Source of the DNA: Burkholderiaceae bacterium
GTDB lineage: Bacteria; Pseudomonadota; Gammaproteobacteria; Burkholderiales; Burkholderiaceae_E
Reading direction: 5' to 3'
NCBI GenBank assembly: GCA_023954045.1
Contig: JAMLIR010000016.1
Coordinates: forward strand, 29,140 to 93,139
DNA length: 64,000 nt
Position numbers and translations under genes: made by a program. The notes below the pieces were generated by a model. It had not been told where the DNA came from. It saw only the letters and a program-made list of their open reading frames with translations, and searched no databases. Below, in pieces: positions 26,883-36,494 of the stretch (positions are counted from its first letter, which is position 1; every line of letters starts with the position of its first letter).

Positions 26883-28076
26883 ATGACTTCCCTGTTCGAC
26901 CTGCGCACGATCTTCCTGGTGGGGGCCTGCACGACCGCGCTGGGCGCGATGGCCTTCGTGGGCCTGGCGCACATGTACCGGCCCGCAGCGGCGGCGATGC
27001 ATCGCTACGCGCTGGCGCTGGTGTGCATGACCGTCGGGCTGACCCTGCTCGCGCTGCGCGGTGCCGGCCTGCCAGACGGGCTGAGCTACGTGGGCATGAA
27101 CTGGCTGGTGTCGGTCGGCGTCGCGCTGACGGCCGACGCAACGCTGCGCCTGTTCGGGCGCGCGCAGCCGGCCTGGCTCTTCGGCGCCGAGGCGACCGCC
27201 CTCGCGTTGCTGTGGGGCTGGCTGGGCAGCGATCCCGACGGCGTCGCCGAGCGGGTCCTCGCGACCTCGGCGATCCAGTCGTTCGCGGCCGCCGCCTGCG
27301 TGTACGCGATCCGGCGCTCCGATGCGTACGGCCGACAGCCCTACGTGCGCACCCTGGCGACCTTCTTCGCCGGATATGCGACGGTCCACGTATTGCGGGG
27401 TGTCGCCGCGTCGCTCGGCCTCGGGTCCGCCGCCGCAGGCGTGTTCGAGCCGAGCCTGGCGCAGGTCGGGTTCGGCCTGCTGTTCGCACTCAGTCCGATC
27501 GGGCTCGCGATGATCGTGCAGATGATGCTGCACGCGCGCATCTCGGGCGAGCTTCACCGGCGCGCCACCACCGACGAGCTGACCGGCCTGCACTCGCGCC
27601 GGCACTTCTTCGAGCTGTCGCGCGAGCGGCTGCGCGGTCGCCCCGCCGCCGGTGCGGTTCACCACCTGCTGATGATCGACCTGGACCACTTCAAGTCGGT
27701 CAACGATCGCTTCGGCCACTCGGTCGGCGACCGCGCGCTGCGGCACGCCGCGCGCGTGCTGAAGAAGGCGCTGAAGAGCTCCGGCGTGCTCGGCCGCTAC
27801 GGCGGCGAGGAATTCTGCGCGCTGATCCGCAGCACCAGCCTCGCCGACGCGAACCGCACGATCGACGAGTTGCGCCGCGCGCTGGAGGCGGCACCGATGC
27901 GTGCGGGCGCCGCGACGATCGTCCTCACCGCCAGCATCGGCGCGGTGCCGGTCGACGATGCCGAATCGCTCGAGCGCGTGCTCGTGCACGCCGATCACTG
28001 CGTCTACCAGGCCAAGACCGAAGGGCGCAACCGCGTCGTGCGCTTCGGCGAAATGCTGGCCGAGCCGGCCGTCTGA
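26883..28076 (+). CDS. Membrane-anchored diguanylate cyclase (GGDEF domain)
   Basis: 397-residue protein. Residues 1 to about 215 contain six or seven hydrophobic segments forming an unclassified membrane sensor; residues about 235-390 form a GGDEF domain with ATTDELTGLHSRRHFFE, IDLDHFKSVNDRFGHSVGD and the active-site variant GGEEF (307-311), which supports c-di-GMP synthesis. The RxxD inhibitory site five residues before GGEEF is absent (KSSG there), so product inhibition is unlikely. ATG 26883 begins just before the first membrane segment; the frame is open further upstream but lacks hydrophobic or conserved content. Confidence 0.88.
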   Translation: MTSLFDLRTIFLVGACTTALGAMAFVGLAHMYRPAAAAMHRYALALVCMTVGLTLLALRGAGLPDGLSYVGMNWLVSVGVALTADATLRLFGRAQPAWLFGAEATALALLWGWLGSDPDGVAERVLATSAIQSFAAAACVYAIRRSDAYGRQPYVRTLATFFAGYATVHVLRGVAASLGLGSAAAGVFEPSLAQVGFGLLFALSPIGLAMIVQMMLHARISGELHRRATTDELTGLHSRRHFFELSRERLRGRPAAGAVHHLLMIDLDHFKSVNDRFGHSVGDRALRHAARVLKKALKSSGVLGRYGGEEFCALIRSTSLADANRTIDELRRALEAAPMRAGAATIVLTASIGAVPVDDAESLERVLVHADHCVYQAKTEGRNRVVRFGEMLAEPAV

Positions 28077-28095
28077 GCGACGCCGTCGCGCCTCG

Positions 28096-29043
28096 TCAGC
28101 GCCGCCTGCGCCCGGCCGCCCCGGCGCCGCCGCCCGGCACCCTGCGCGCGAGTTCGCGCTCCATGTCGGCCACCAGCGCCTGCGCTTCGGCGCCCTCCGG
28201 AATCGGCCGCCCCGAGTCGCGCCAGGCCACCGCGTCCTTGAAGCCGTGCAGCTGCGCGCGCCGGCGAAACCACATTCCTTCCGGGTTGTGCCGGGTGATG
28301 CCGTCGAAGACGGTCGCGAACATCTGCGCCTGCTCGAGCCCCATCGACTCGAGCACCTGGTTGACGACCAGCTTGTGCATCATCAGGTGACCGCGCGGCA
28401 CGCCGGCGATGCGCTCGGCGAGCGCGCGCACGGCCTCGTCGAGTTGCGCTGCGGGCACCGCGTCGGTGGCGAGCCCCCACTCCTTCGCCGTCCGGCCGTC
28501 GATCGTGTCGCCGGTGAACATCATCCGCTTGGCGCGCATCGGCCCGAGCCGGAAGGTCCACATCGCGGTCGTCGGGCATCCCCAGACGCGCGTCGGCATA
28601 TAGCCGATCCGCGCGTCGTCGGCCATCACCAGCAGGTCGCAGCACAGCGCGATGTCGCTGCCGCCGGCGACCGCGTGGCCGTGCACCTGCGCGATCGTCG
28701 GCTTGTAGCTGTGCCACAGGCTCATGAAGTCCTCGGTGAAGCGCTTCATGGTCCGGTAGTCGAGCATCGGGTCCCACGGCGTCGACTCCTGCTGGCACGG
28801 ATGGTCGACGACGCCTTCGCCGAACGCCTGCAGGTCGTAGCCGGCGCAAAATGCGCGGCCTGCCCCGGCGAGCACGATCACGTGGACCTGGTCGTCGTCG
28901 TTGGCGAGCGCCACCGCGCGCCGGATCTCGCCGGGCATCCGCTCGTCGATCGCGTTCAGGCGCTCGGGCCGGTTCAGCGTGATCCGGGCGATGCGCGGAT
29001 TGGCGCGGTCGCGCGCGTATTTCAGCGTCTGGAAGCGGGGCAT
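28096..29043 (-). CDS. Enoyl-CoA hydratase/isomerase (crotonase) family protein
   Basis: 315-residue crotonase-fold protein. ITLNRPERLNAIDERMP and AGAGRAFCAGYDLQAF provide the CoA site and first oxyanion hole; HGHAVAGGSDIALCCDLLV gives the second. The two acid residues of true hydratases are not in place: the first region reads GGSDIAL (Asp, not Glu) and the second, ARIGYMPTRVWGCP, has no Glu, so the reaction may be an isomerisation, hydrolysis or decarboxylation. The basic Gly-Ala-Arg tail is unusual. It ends the minus-strand transport/ligase operon, 46 bases after the PaaK-like gene. Confidence 0.83.
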   Translation of the reverse strand: MPRFQTLKYARDRANPRIARITLNRPERLNAIDERMPGEIRRAVALANDDDQVHVIVLAGAGRAFCAGYDLQAFGEGVVDHPCQQESTPWDPMLDYRTMKRFTEDFMSLWHSYKPTIAQVHGHAVAGGSDIALCCDLLVMADDARIGYMPTRVWGCPTTAMWTFRLGPMRAKRMMFTGDTIDGRTAKEWGLATDAVPAAQLDEAVRALAERIAGVPRGHLMMHKLVVNQVLESMGLEQAQMFATVFDGITRHNPEGMWFRRRAQLHGFKDAVAWRDSGRPIPEGAEAQALVADMERELARRVPGGGAGAAGRRRR

Positions 29044-29089
29044 CGTCTCCTCCGGGATCGATGCGCCAGTGTAGCGGCGCGCGCGGCGC

Positions 29090-30349
29090 TCACTCGTACT
29101 TGCGCGCGTCCTCGATCACCTTGCCGTCGTTCGGCAGGCTGCCCGGCTCGACCAGCGCGATCTCGCCGCGCAGCTTGGTGACCTCGCGCACCGCGTCGGC
29201 GAGCTGCGCCGACAGCGCCTGCGCGCCGCCGGCCGCGGCGAGCTTCGCGGCGTCGACTTCGCACTTCAGCGTCATGCGGTCGTTGGCCATCTCGCCCTCG
29301 ACGACCAGCCGCGCGCGCCCGACCTGCGGGACGCGCCGGACGACCTCGGCGACCTGCCCGGGGTGGACGAACATCCCGCGCACCTTGGTCGTCTGGTCGG
29401 CGCGGCCGAGCCAGCCGCGGATGCGCACGTTGGTGCGACCGCACGGCGAGATGCCGGGCAGGACCGCCGACAGGTCGCCGGTGCCGAAGCGGATCATCGG
29501 GTACTCGGGATTGAAGCTGGTGACGACGATCTCGCCGACCTCGCCGTCGGGAACCGGCTCGCCGGTTCCCGGGCGCACGATCTCGAGGATCAGGTCCTCG
29601 TCGAGGATCATCCCCTCCATCGCGCTCGACTCGTAGGCGACCAGCCCGAGGTCGGCGGTGCCGTACCACTGCAGCACCGTCTCGATGCCCTGCTGGTGGA
29701 ACCACGAACGCAGGCTCGGCGGCAGCGCTTCGGCCGCCAGCAGCGCGCGCTTCAGCGTCGAGATGTCCAGCGCGAGCTCGCGCGCCTTCTCGACGATGAT
29801 GCGCAGGAACGAAGGCGTGCCTGCGTACGCGTCGGGCCGGAAGCGCCGGATCAGTTCGATCTGCTGCTCGGTCTGGCCGATGCCCGCCGGGATCACCGCG
29901 CACCCGAGCTTTCGGGCGGCGCCGTCGACCATCCAGGCACCCGGCGTCAGGTGGTAGCCGAAGCAGTTCTGCACGATGTGCCCGGGGCGGATGCCGGCCG
30001 CGTACAGCGCGCGGGCCGCGCGCCACGGATCGTCGCGCGCGCCCTCGGGATCGAAGATCGGCCCGGGCGACATGTACAGGCGTCCCAGCCGGCCGGGCTC
30101 GACCGTGCACAGGCCGCCGAAAGGCGGGTCCTGCTCCTGCAACGCCTTCAGGTCGCCCTTGCGCAGCACCGGCAGTTGCGCGAGCACCTTGCGCGAGCTC
30201 ACCGCGCGCGGGTCGACGCCGGCGAGCAGCCTCGCCCAGCCGCGCGACTTCGCGATCGCGTGCTCGACCAGGCCGGGAAGCCGCGCCATCAGCGCCCCTT
30301 CGCGCGCCTCGGCGGGACGGGTTTCGAGGCTGTCGTACCAGGCCGACAT
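29090..30349 (-). CDS. PaaK-like phenylacetate--CoA ligase family protein
   Basis: 419-residue adenylate-forming enzyme of the PaaK/CoF group, activating an aromatic or related carboxylic acid to its CoA thioester. Segments: VLRKGDLKALQ, the phosphate-binding YMSPGPIFDPEG, HIVQNCFGYHLTPGAWMVDGA, AYAGTPSFLRII, LQWYGTADLGLVAYE (adenine site), VVTSFNPEYPMIRFGTGDLSAVL and GRADQTTKVRGMFVHP (hinge Asp/Lys region). The Ser/Thr-rich P-loop is reduced (SPGPI instead of SSGTT). Adjacent to livF, 4 bases apart, so part of an import-and-activate operon. Confidence 0.85.
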   Translation of the reverse strand: MSAWYDSLETRPAEAREGALMARLPGLVEHAIAKSRGWARLLAGVDPRAVSSRKVLAQLPVLRKGDLKALQEQDPPFGGLCTVEPGRLGRLYMSPGPIFDPEGARDDPWRAARALYAAGIRPGHIVQNCFGYHLTPGAWMVDGAARKLGCAVIPAGIGQTEQQIELIRRFRPDAYAGTPSFLRIIVEKARELALDISTLKRALLAAEALPPSLRSWFHQQGIETVLQWYGTADLGLVAYESSAMEGMILDEDLILEIVRPGTGEPVPDGEVGEIVVTSFNPEYPMIRFGTGDLSAVLPGISPCGRTNVRIRGWLGRADQTTKVRGMFVHPGQVAEVVRRVPQVGRARLVVEGEMANDRMTLKCEVDAAKLAAAGGAQALSAQLADAVREVTKLRGEIALVEPGSLPNDGKVIEDARKYE

Positions 30350-30353
30350 CGGT

Positions 30354-31208
<855 letters not shown>

Positions 31209-31234
31209 GCGTGCTGCTCCGCTGCTTTCCGGGA

Positions 31235-31263
31235 CCCCCCTCTTCGCGGGGCGAAGAGGGGGG
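31235..31263. repeat. 13-bp perfect hairpin between livK-like and livF genes
   Basis: CCCCCCTCTTCGC (31235-31247), a 3-base loop, then GCGAAGAGGGGGG (31251-31263) make a perfect 13-bp stem in the 68-base gap between the binding-protein stop (31277) and livF start (31208), both on the minus strand. No U-tract follows on either strand. Such intercistronic hairpins typically protect the upstream mRNA and lower downstream expression, which would raise binding protein over ATPase levels; that role is inferred. Confidence 0.85.
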
Positions 31264-31276
31264 GTGCGCAGGCTGC

Positions 31277-32518
31277 TTACCAGCCGAGCCACTCGGGCTT
31301 GCGCGGGATGTCCGCCTCGCCGGCCTTCGAGATCGACTGCTGGCCGCCCTTGGAGTTGGCGCGATAGATGAACACCTTGGTCGTGCCGCGGTGATCTTCG
31401 GCCGTCCAGGTCGACGGGATGCAGACGCCCTGCAGTTCCGCCGGGACGTGGTCCTTGAACTGCTCCATCGCGGCCTTGATGTTCGGGCCGGTCACCCCGC
31501 CCTTCATCTTGGACGCACCGACCATCGCGTCACGCATGAAGAAGGCCGAGCAGATGCCGCGCATGTAGTGGACGGGCCGGTACTCGTTGCCGGTCGGATC
31601 GGAGATCTTCGAGATCTCGCGCACCGTCTTCATGCCCGGCGCGTCGGACTTCCAGTCGGCGGCGCCGACCACGAACATCACTCCGTCGGCCGCATCGCCC
31701 GCGCCGCGCAGCGCGTTCTCGTCCATGCCCCAGACGTTGGCCAGGTACTGGGTCTTGACGCCCACCGTCTCGCACGACTTCAGCAGCGAGATCGTCGACC
31801 CGCCGGTGTTGGCGAGGAAGGCGTACTGGGCGCCGGATTCCTTCAGGCTCAGGCACTGGGCCTTGAAGTCGCCGGGCTTCAGCGAGTACTGGATCGACGG
31901 CATCACCTCGAAGCCGAGCTCGGTCGCGTAGGCGGCGCAGCCCGCCTTCGGCGCGTTCGGGTACGGGTGGTTGTCGCCCAGGTGGACGAACTTGGGCTTG
32001 TCGATCTTCTTCGACTTCGCGTCCCCCGCCGCCCACTGCACCAGCGCGCGGCAACCGTCGGGGTACGACGGGCCGTAGAAGAAGTTGTACGGCGCGGGCT
32101 TGGTGCCCTTCGGGCCCTTGCCCTGCGGATCGGTCAGGTGGCCGGAGTACGACGCCGAGTAGTTCGGAATCTTGTCCTCCGCCTGGAAGCCGACCAGCGC
32201 CTCGGTGTCGGCCGTGCCCCAGCCCTGGATCGTGACCGCCTTGTCGGTGCCGACCCACTTCTTGTAGGTGGCGATCGCGCGCGGCGCGTTGTAGCTGTAG
32301 TCGACGGTTTCGAACTTCAGCGGCCGGCCGGCGATGCCGCCGTTCTTGTTGATCCAGGCCATCGCGTCGGCCACGCCCTGGCCGTAGGGCTTGCCGACGT
32401 CCGAGGTCGGCCCGGTGAAGTCGACCAGATGGCCGACGAAGATCGGGTCGGCCGCCGAGGCGGGGCCTGCGCCGAGCACGAGCGCCGCGGCTGCGGCGGC
32501 GAATACGGTGGTCTTCAT
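31277..32518 (-). CDS. LIV-type ABC transporter substrate-binding protein
   Basis: 413-residue periplasmic binding protein of the HAAT (Peripla_BP_6) family. A signal peptide of about 22 residues (MKTTVFAAAAAALVLGAGPASA) should be cut before ADPIFVGHLV. DFTGPTSDVGKPYGQGVADAMAWINKNGGIAGRP (in parts: DFTGPTSDVGKPYG, WINKNGGIAG) is the family's N-lobe start. Many Cys, Tyr and Trp residues in the lobes differ from amino-acid binding members. Together with two CoA ligases in the operon this suggests a carboxylate or aromatic acid ligand rather than leucine, but the ligand cannot be read from sequence. Strong export signal; 22 bases after livM. Confidence 0.9.
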   Translation of the reverse strand: MKTTVFAAAAAALVLGAGPASAADPIFVGHLVDFTGPTSDVGKPYGQGVADAMAWINKNGGIAGRPLKFETVDYSYNAPRAIATYKKWVGTDKAVTIQGWGTADTEALVGFQAEDKIPNYSASYSGHLTDPQGKGPKGTKPAPYNFFYGPSYPDGCRALVQWAAGDAKSKKIDKPKFVHLGDNHPYPNAPKAGCAAYATELGFEVMPSIQYSLKPGDFKAQCLSLKESGAQYAFLANTGGSTISLLKSCETVGVKTQYLANVWGMDENALRGAGDAADGVMFVVGAADWKSDAPGMKTVREISKISDPTGNEYRPVHYMRGICSAFFMRDAMVGASKMKGGVTGPNIKAAMEQFKDHVPAELQGVCIPSTWTAEDHRGTTKVFIYRANSKGGQQSISKAGEADIPRKPEWLGW

Positions 32519-32540
32519 CTTCAGTTTCCTCCTTTGGACG

Positions 32541-33626
32541 CTAGTACGAGAACGGATAGAGCTTCCAGTACGCCTTGATCATCTTCCAGCGATGCGCGAG
32601 CCCGTCGGGTTCGAACATCAGGAACAGCACGATCGCCAGGCCGATCGCGCCTTCCTTCAGGAAGGCGATGCCTTCGGTGAGCGCCGGGAAGTAGCTCCCC
32701 GCCGCCTGCGAGAAGACCTGCACGGTCTCGGGCAACAGCACCATGAACGCCGTGCCCATCAGCGTCCCCATCACGCTGCCCATGCCCCCGATGATGATCA
32801 TTCCGAGGAACTGGATCGACAGCAGGATCGTGAACGACTCGGCCGACACGAAGCTCAGGTAGTGGCCGAACAGCGCGCCGCCCACGCCCGCGTAGAAGGC
32901 CGCGATCCCGAAGGACAGCACCCGGTACTTGGTCAGGTTGATGCCCATGATCTCGGCCGACAGGTAGTGGTCGCGCACTGCCACGAACGCGCGCCCGTCG
33001 CGGCTGCGCAGCAGGTTCGCGCCGACCAGGTACAGCACGACCAGCCAGGCCAGCACCACGTAGAAGTACTGCCGGTCGCCGGAGATCTGCCAGCCGAAGA
33101 GGCTGAACGGCTGCGCGATCGTGCCGGACGAGCCGCCGGTGAACCAGTTGGCGCGGGCGAAGAAGTCCTCGAGGATGAACTGCGCAGCGAAGGTCGCGAT
33201 CGCCAGGTACAGGCCCTTGATCCGGGCGGCCGGGATGCCGAACAGCATGCCGACGAGCGTGGTCATCAGGCCGGCCAGCGGGATCGCCCAGAACACCGGC
33301 ACGCCCCACCGGTTGTTCAGCCACGCCGACGCGAACGCGCCGAAGCCGAAGAAGGCCGCGTGGCCCAGCGAGATCTGTCCGGTGAACCCGACCAGGATGT
33401 TCAGGCCGAGTGCCGCGATCCCGTAGTAGCCGATCTGGATCAGCAGGTTCAGCTGGTAGGCGCTCAGCAGCTCGGTGCCGCCGATCTTCGACGGCGCCAG
33501 GCACAGCAGCAGCACCGCCGCGATCGCGAACGCCCGCGAGGCCGGCGTCGGGAAGATCGTCGTGTCCCTGCCGTAGCTGGTCTTGAACTGGCCGCAGGGG
33601 ACCAGGGCCGAGGAGGTCGTCGCCAT
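32541..33626 (-). CDS. livM: LIV-type ABC transporter permease LivM
   Basis: 361-residue inner-membrane permease with about ten hydrophobic segments. Family motifs: LNILVGFTGQISLGHAAFFGFGA near 75-97, GLYLAIATFA, LRSRDGRAFVAVRDHYLSAEIMGIN (the EAA-like cytoplasmic loop; parts LRSRDGRAF, VRDHYLSAEIMGIN), and FLGMIIIGGMGSVMGTLMG. Starts 4 bases after the livH stop. Pairs with LivH to form the translocation pore. Confidence 0.93.
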   Translation of the reverse strand: MATTSSALVPCGQFKTSYGRDTTIFPTPASRAFAIAAVLLLCLAPSKIGGTELLSAYQLNLLIQIGYYGIAALGLNILVGFTGQISLGHAAFFGFGAFASAWLNNRWGVPVFWAIPLAGLMTTLVGMLFGIPAARIKGLYLAIATFAAQFILEDFFARANWFTGGSSGTIAQPFSLFGWQISGDRQYFYVVLAWLVVLYLVGANLLRSRDGRAFVAVRDHYLSAEIMGINLTKYRVLSFGIAAFYAGVGGALFGHYLSFVSAESFTILLSIQFLGMIIIGGMGSVMGTLMGTAFMVLLPETVQVFSQAAGSYFPALTEGIAFLKEGAIGLAIVLFLMFEPDGLAHRWKMIKAYWKLYPFSY

Positions 33627-33630
33627 GCGT

Positions 33631-34524
33631 TCAGATCCTCTCGATCTGCTTCGTGCCGAACAGGCCGTAGGGCTTGATCATCAGGATCACGATCAGCGCG
33701 TAGAACGGCGCCACCGTGTACAGGTTGCCCCAGTTCAGGTACTGGCTGTCGACGAACTCGGCCAGGTTCTCGAGCACCCCGATGATCAGCCCGCCGAGGA
33801 TCGCGCCGACGATCGAGTCGAGTCCGCCGAGGATGACCGCCGGAAAGACCTTGATCCCGAAGAAGGACAGCGCCTGCGACACGCCGTTGACCATGCCGAC
33901 CACGACGCCGGCCAGCGCCGAGACGACCGCCGAGATCGCCCAGGACGCGGCGAAGACGGTCTTGACCGAGATGCCCAGGCTCTGCGCGACCTGCTGGTTG
34001 AAGGCGGTGGCGCGCATCGCCAGGCCCATCCGCGAGAACTTGAAGAACCAGGCGAAGCCGGCCATGATCACCAGCGAGATCAGCATCGACATGATGTAGG
34101 GCGTCTGCACGTTCAGCCCCAGGATGTTCATCGACTTCGACGAGAACACCTCGGGGAACGGCGCGGTCCAGACGCCGAACATCCACTTCATCATCGCCTG
34201 GAAGAAGATCGACAGGCCGATCGTGACCATGATCACCGAGATGATCGGCTCGCCGATCATCGGCCTGAGCACCAGTACCTGCAGCAGCACCCCGAATGCG
34301 GTCATGAAGGCCAGCGTCAGCGGGAAGCCGAGCCAGAACGGCACCTTCATGCTGGTGAGCAGCCACCAGCAGGTCCAGGCCCCGATCAGCAGGAACTCGC
34401 CCTGCGCGAAGTTCACGATCTGCGTCGACTTGTAGATCAGCACGAAGCACATCGCGACGACGCCGTACAGCGTCCCGATGATCACGCCGTTGACGAGCAG
34501 TTGGACAAGAAGGTCGGCGTTCAT
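33631..34524 (-). CDS. livH: LIV-type ABC transporter permease LivH
   Basis: 297-residue permease, about eight membrane segments. Motifs: QLLVNGVIIGTLYGVVAM at the N-terminus, IYKSTQIVNFAQGEFLLIGA, GLAMRATAFNQQVAQSLGIS (cytoplasmic coupling loop), and VFPAVILGGLDSIVGAILGGLIIG. ATG 34524 is 11 bases after the acyl-CoA synthetase stop, so the ligase gene is embedded between livG and livH. Substrate specificity is set by the binding protein, not visible here. Confidence 0.93.
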   Translation of the reverse strand: MNADLLVQLLVNGVIIGTLYGVVAMCFVLIYKSTQIVNFAQGEFLLIGAWTCWWLLTSMKVPFWLGFPLTLAFMTAFGVLLQVLVLRPMIGEPIISVIMVTIGLSIFFQAMMKWMFGVWTAPFPEVFSSKSMNILGLNVQTPYIMSMLISLVIMAGFAWFFKFSRMGLAMRATAFNQQVAQSLGISVKTVFAASWAISAVVSALAGVVVGMVNGVSQALSFFGIKVFPAVILGGLDSIVGAILGGLIIGVLENLAEFVDSQYLNWGNLYTVAPFYALIVILMIKPYGLFGTKQIERI

Positions 34525-34535
34525 GGTTCCCCCTG

Positions 34536-36494
34536 CTACGCGGCCCGCTCGGCGGCCACGGCCTTCGCGGAACCCGGGCCGGCCGCCCCGGTCTCGAGCA
34601 GCTTCTCGACCACCAGGTCGGTCTGGATCCGCGAGGTCGTGCCGTCCTGGAAGCGGATCACGGTGTCGACGTGCACCATCGGCGCGTCGCCGTAGATCGC
34701 GTCGATGATGTCGGCGTACTTGTCGGCGATCACGTTGCGCCGGACCTTGCGGGTGCGGGTCAGCTCGCCGTCGTCGGCGTCGAGTTCCTTGTACAGCAAC
34801 ACGAACTTGCGCACGCGCTGCGGCTCGGGCAGCGTCGCGTTGACCTTCTCGACCTCCTCGCGCAGCAGCCGGTAGATCTCGGGGCGCGACGACAGGCTGG
34901 TGTAGTTCGTGAACGCGATGCTGCGCTGCTCGGCCCACTTCGAAACGATCGAGTAGCGGATGCAGACGATCGCGGCCAGGTAGGGCCGTTCGTGGCCCAG
35001 GACGACCGCCTCGGCGATGAACGGCGAGAACTTCAGCTTGTTCTCGATGAACTGCGGCGAGAAGCGCGTGCCGCCGGACGTCGTGGCGAGGTCCTTGACC
35101 CGGTCGATGACGACCAGGTGGCCGTTCTCCTTCTTGATGTATCCGGCATCGCCCGTGTACATCCAGCCGTCGCGCACGTCGGCGCGGGTGGCGTCGTCGT
35201 TGCGGTAGAAGCCCAGGAACATGCCCGAGTTGCGCGCGACGATCTCGCCCACGCCGTTCCTGTCGGGCTGGTCGATGCGCAGCTCGGTCCGGCCGAAGGG
35301 CAGGCCCACCGTGTCGAAATCGACGTCGCCGGGCCGGTGGATCGTGTAGGCGCCGGCCAGCTCGGTCTGGCCGTAGATCTGGCGCAGCGGCACGCCCATC
35401 GCCTGGAAGAAGCGGAAGGTGTCGGGACCCAGCGCCGCGCCGCCGGTGGCCGCGGACTTCAGGAAAGTGAAGCCGAGCCGGTCGCGCAGCGGCCTGAACA
35501 GGACCAGCTCGGCGAGCCAGGAGCGGCGCTTCCGGTCGAGCGCCTGCAGGCCCAGCCTCATGCCCAGCCCGAACATCTTCTGCTTGAAGCGTGTCGCGTC
35601 CATCATCCGCGCCCGCACGTCGGCCGCGATCTGCTCCCACACGCGCGGCGCCAGCAGCACGAAGGTGGGGCCGATCTCGCGCAGGTCGGCCATCATCGTC
35701 TCGGGCTCCTCGACGAAGTTGACCGTGATGCGGCAGATCAGCGGCTGCGCCACCGCGTAGATCTGCTCCATGATCCACGGAAGCGGCAGCACCGACACGT
35801 AGTTGTCGGTCGGCAGCTTCGGGTCGACCTCGAGATAGGCCGCGCAGTGGCCGAGGAAGGGCCCGGCCTGCAGCATCGCCAGCTTCGGGTTCGAGGTGGT
35901 GCCGGAGGTCGTGCACAGGATCGCGACGTCTTCGGCCTTGCCCAGCGCCACCTCGTCGGCGAAGCGCGAGGGCTCGCGGGCCGAGGCGCGCGACGCCATC
36001 GCCTTCAGCTCGTCCCAGCTCACCAGGCGCGGGTCGCGGTACTTCCTCATGCCGCGCGGGTCGAAGTAGACGATCCGCTCGATGCTCTTCGAGTGCTCGG
36101 CGACCTCGAGCAGCTTGTCGACCTGCTCCTCGTCCTCGGCCAGGACGACCCGCACCTCGGCGTAGTCGACCAGGTAGGCGACCTCCTGGGGCATCGCGTC
36201 GTGATAGATGCCGAGCGACATGCAGCCGATCGAATGGATCGCGAGCTCGCTCCAGACCATCTCGGGGCGGTTCTTGCCGAGGTAGCTGACGACCTCGCCG
36301 CGCCGGACGCCCAGCTCGATCAGCCCGAGCGCGATCTCCTTGACCCGGTCGCGGTAGTCGGACCAGGTGAACTCGTTCCAGATGCCGAATTCCTTCTCGC
36401 GCATCGCGACCTCGCCGGGCCAGCGCTCGGCGTTGTGCAGCAGCAGCTTCGGAAGGGTGTCGTGGCGGACGACGTCGCCGTACTCGGCTTGCAT
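34536..36494 (-). CDS. AMP-dependent acyl-CoA synthetase (long-chain type)
   Basis: 652-residue adenylate-forming ligase resembling long-chain fatty acyl-CoA synthetases. P-loop CTTSGTTSNPKLAML near residue 195, FVLLAPRVWEQI, GGAALGPDTFRFFQAMGVPL, YGQTELAGAYT (adenine/AMP site), DGWMYTGDAGYIKKENGHLVVIDRVKDL (hinge Asp and A8 loop), and ELTRTRKVRRN near the C-terminus with the A10-type Lys region. ATG 36494 overlaps the livG stop (TGATG), and livH starts 11 bases after its stop. The tight embedding in the transporter implies activation of the imported substrate. Confidence 0.9.
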   Translation of the reverse strand: MQAEYGDVVRHDTLPKLLLHNAERWPGEVAMREKEFGIWNEFTWSDYRDRVKEIALGLIELGVRRGEVVSYLGKNRPEMVWSELAIHSIGCMSLGIYHDAMPQEVAYLVDYAEVRVVLAEDEEQVDKLLEVAEHSKSIERIVYFDPRGMRKYRDPRLVSWDELKAMASRASAREPSRFADEVALGKAEDVAILCTTSGTTSNPKLAMLQAGPFLGHCAAYLEVDPKLPTDNYVSVLPLPWIMEQIYAVAQPLICRITVNFVEEPETMMADLREIGPTFVLLAPRVWEQIAADVRARMMDATRFKQKMFGLGMRLGLQALDRKRRSWLAELVLFRPLRDRLGFTFLKSAATGGAALGPDTFRFFQAMGVPLRQIYGQTELAGAYTIHRPGDVDFDTVGLPFGRTELRIDQPDRNGVGEIVARNSGMFLGFYRNDDATRADVRDGWMYTGDAGYIKKENGHLVVIDRVKDLATTSGGTRFSPQFIENKLKFSPFIAEAVVLGHERPYLAAIVCIRYSIVSKWAEQRSIAFTNYTSLSSRPEIYRLLREEVEKVNATLPEPQRVRKFVLLYKELDADDGELTRTRKVRRNVIADKYADIIDAIYGDAPMVHVDTVIRFQDGTTSRIQTDLVVEKLLETGAAGPGSAKAVAAERAA

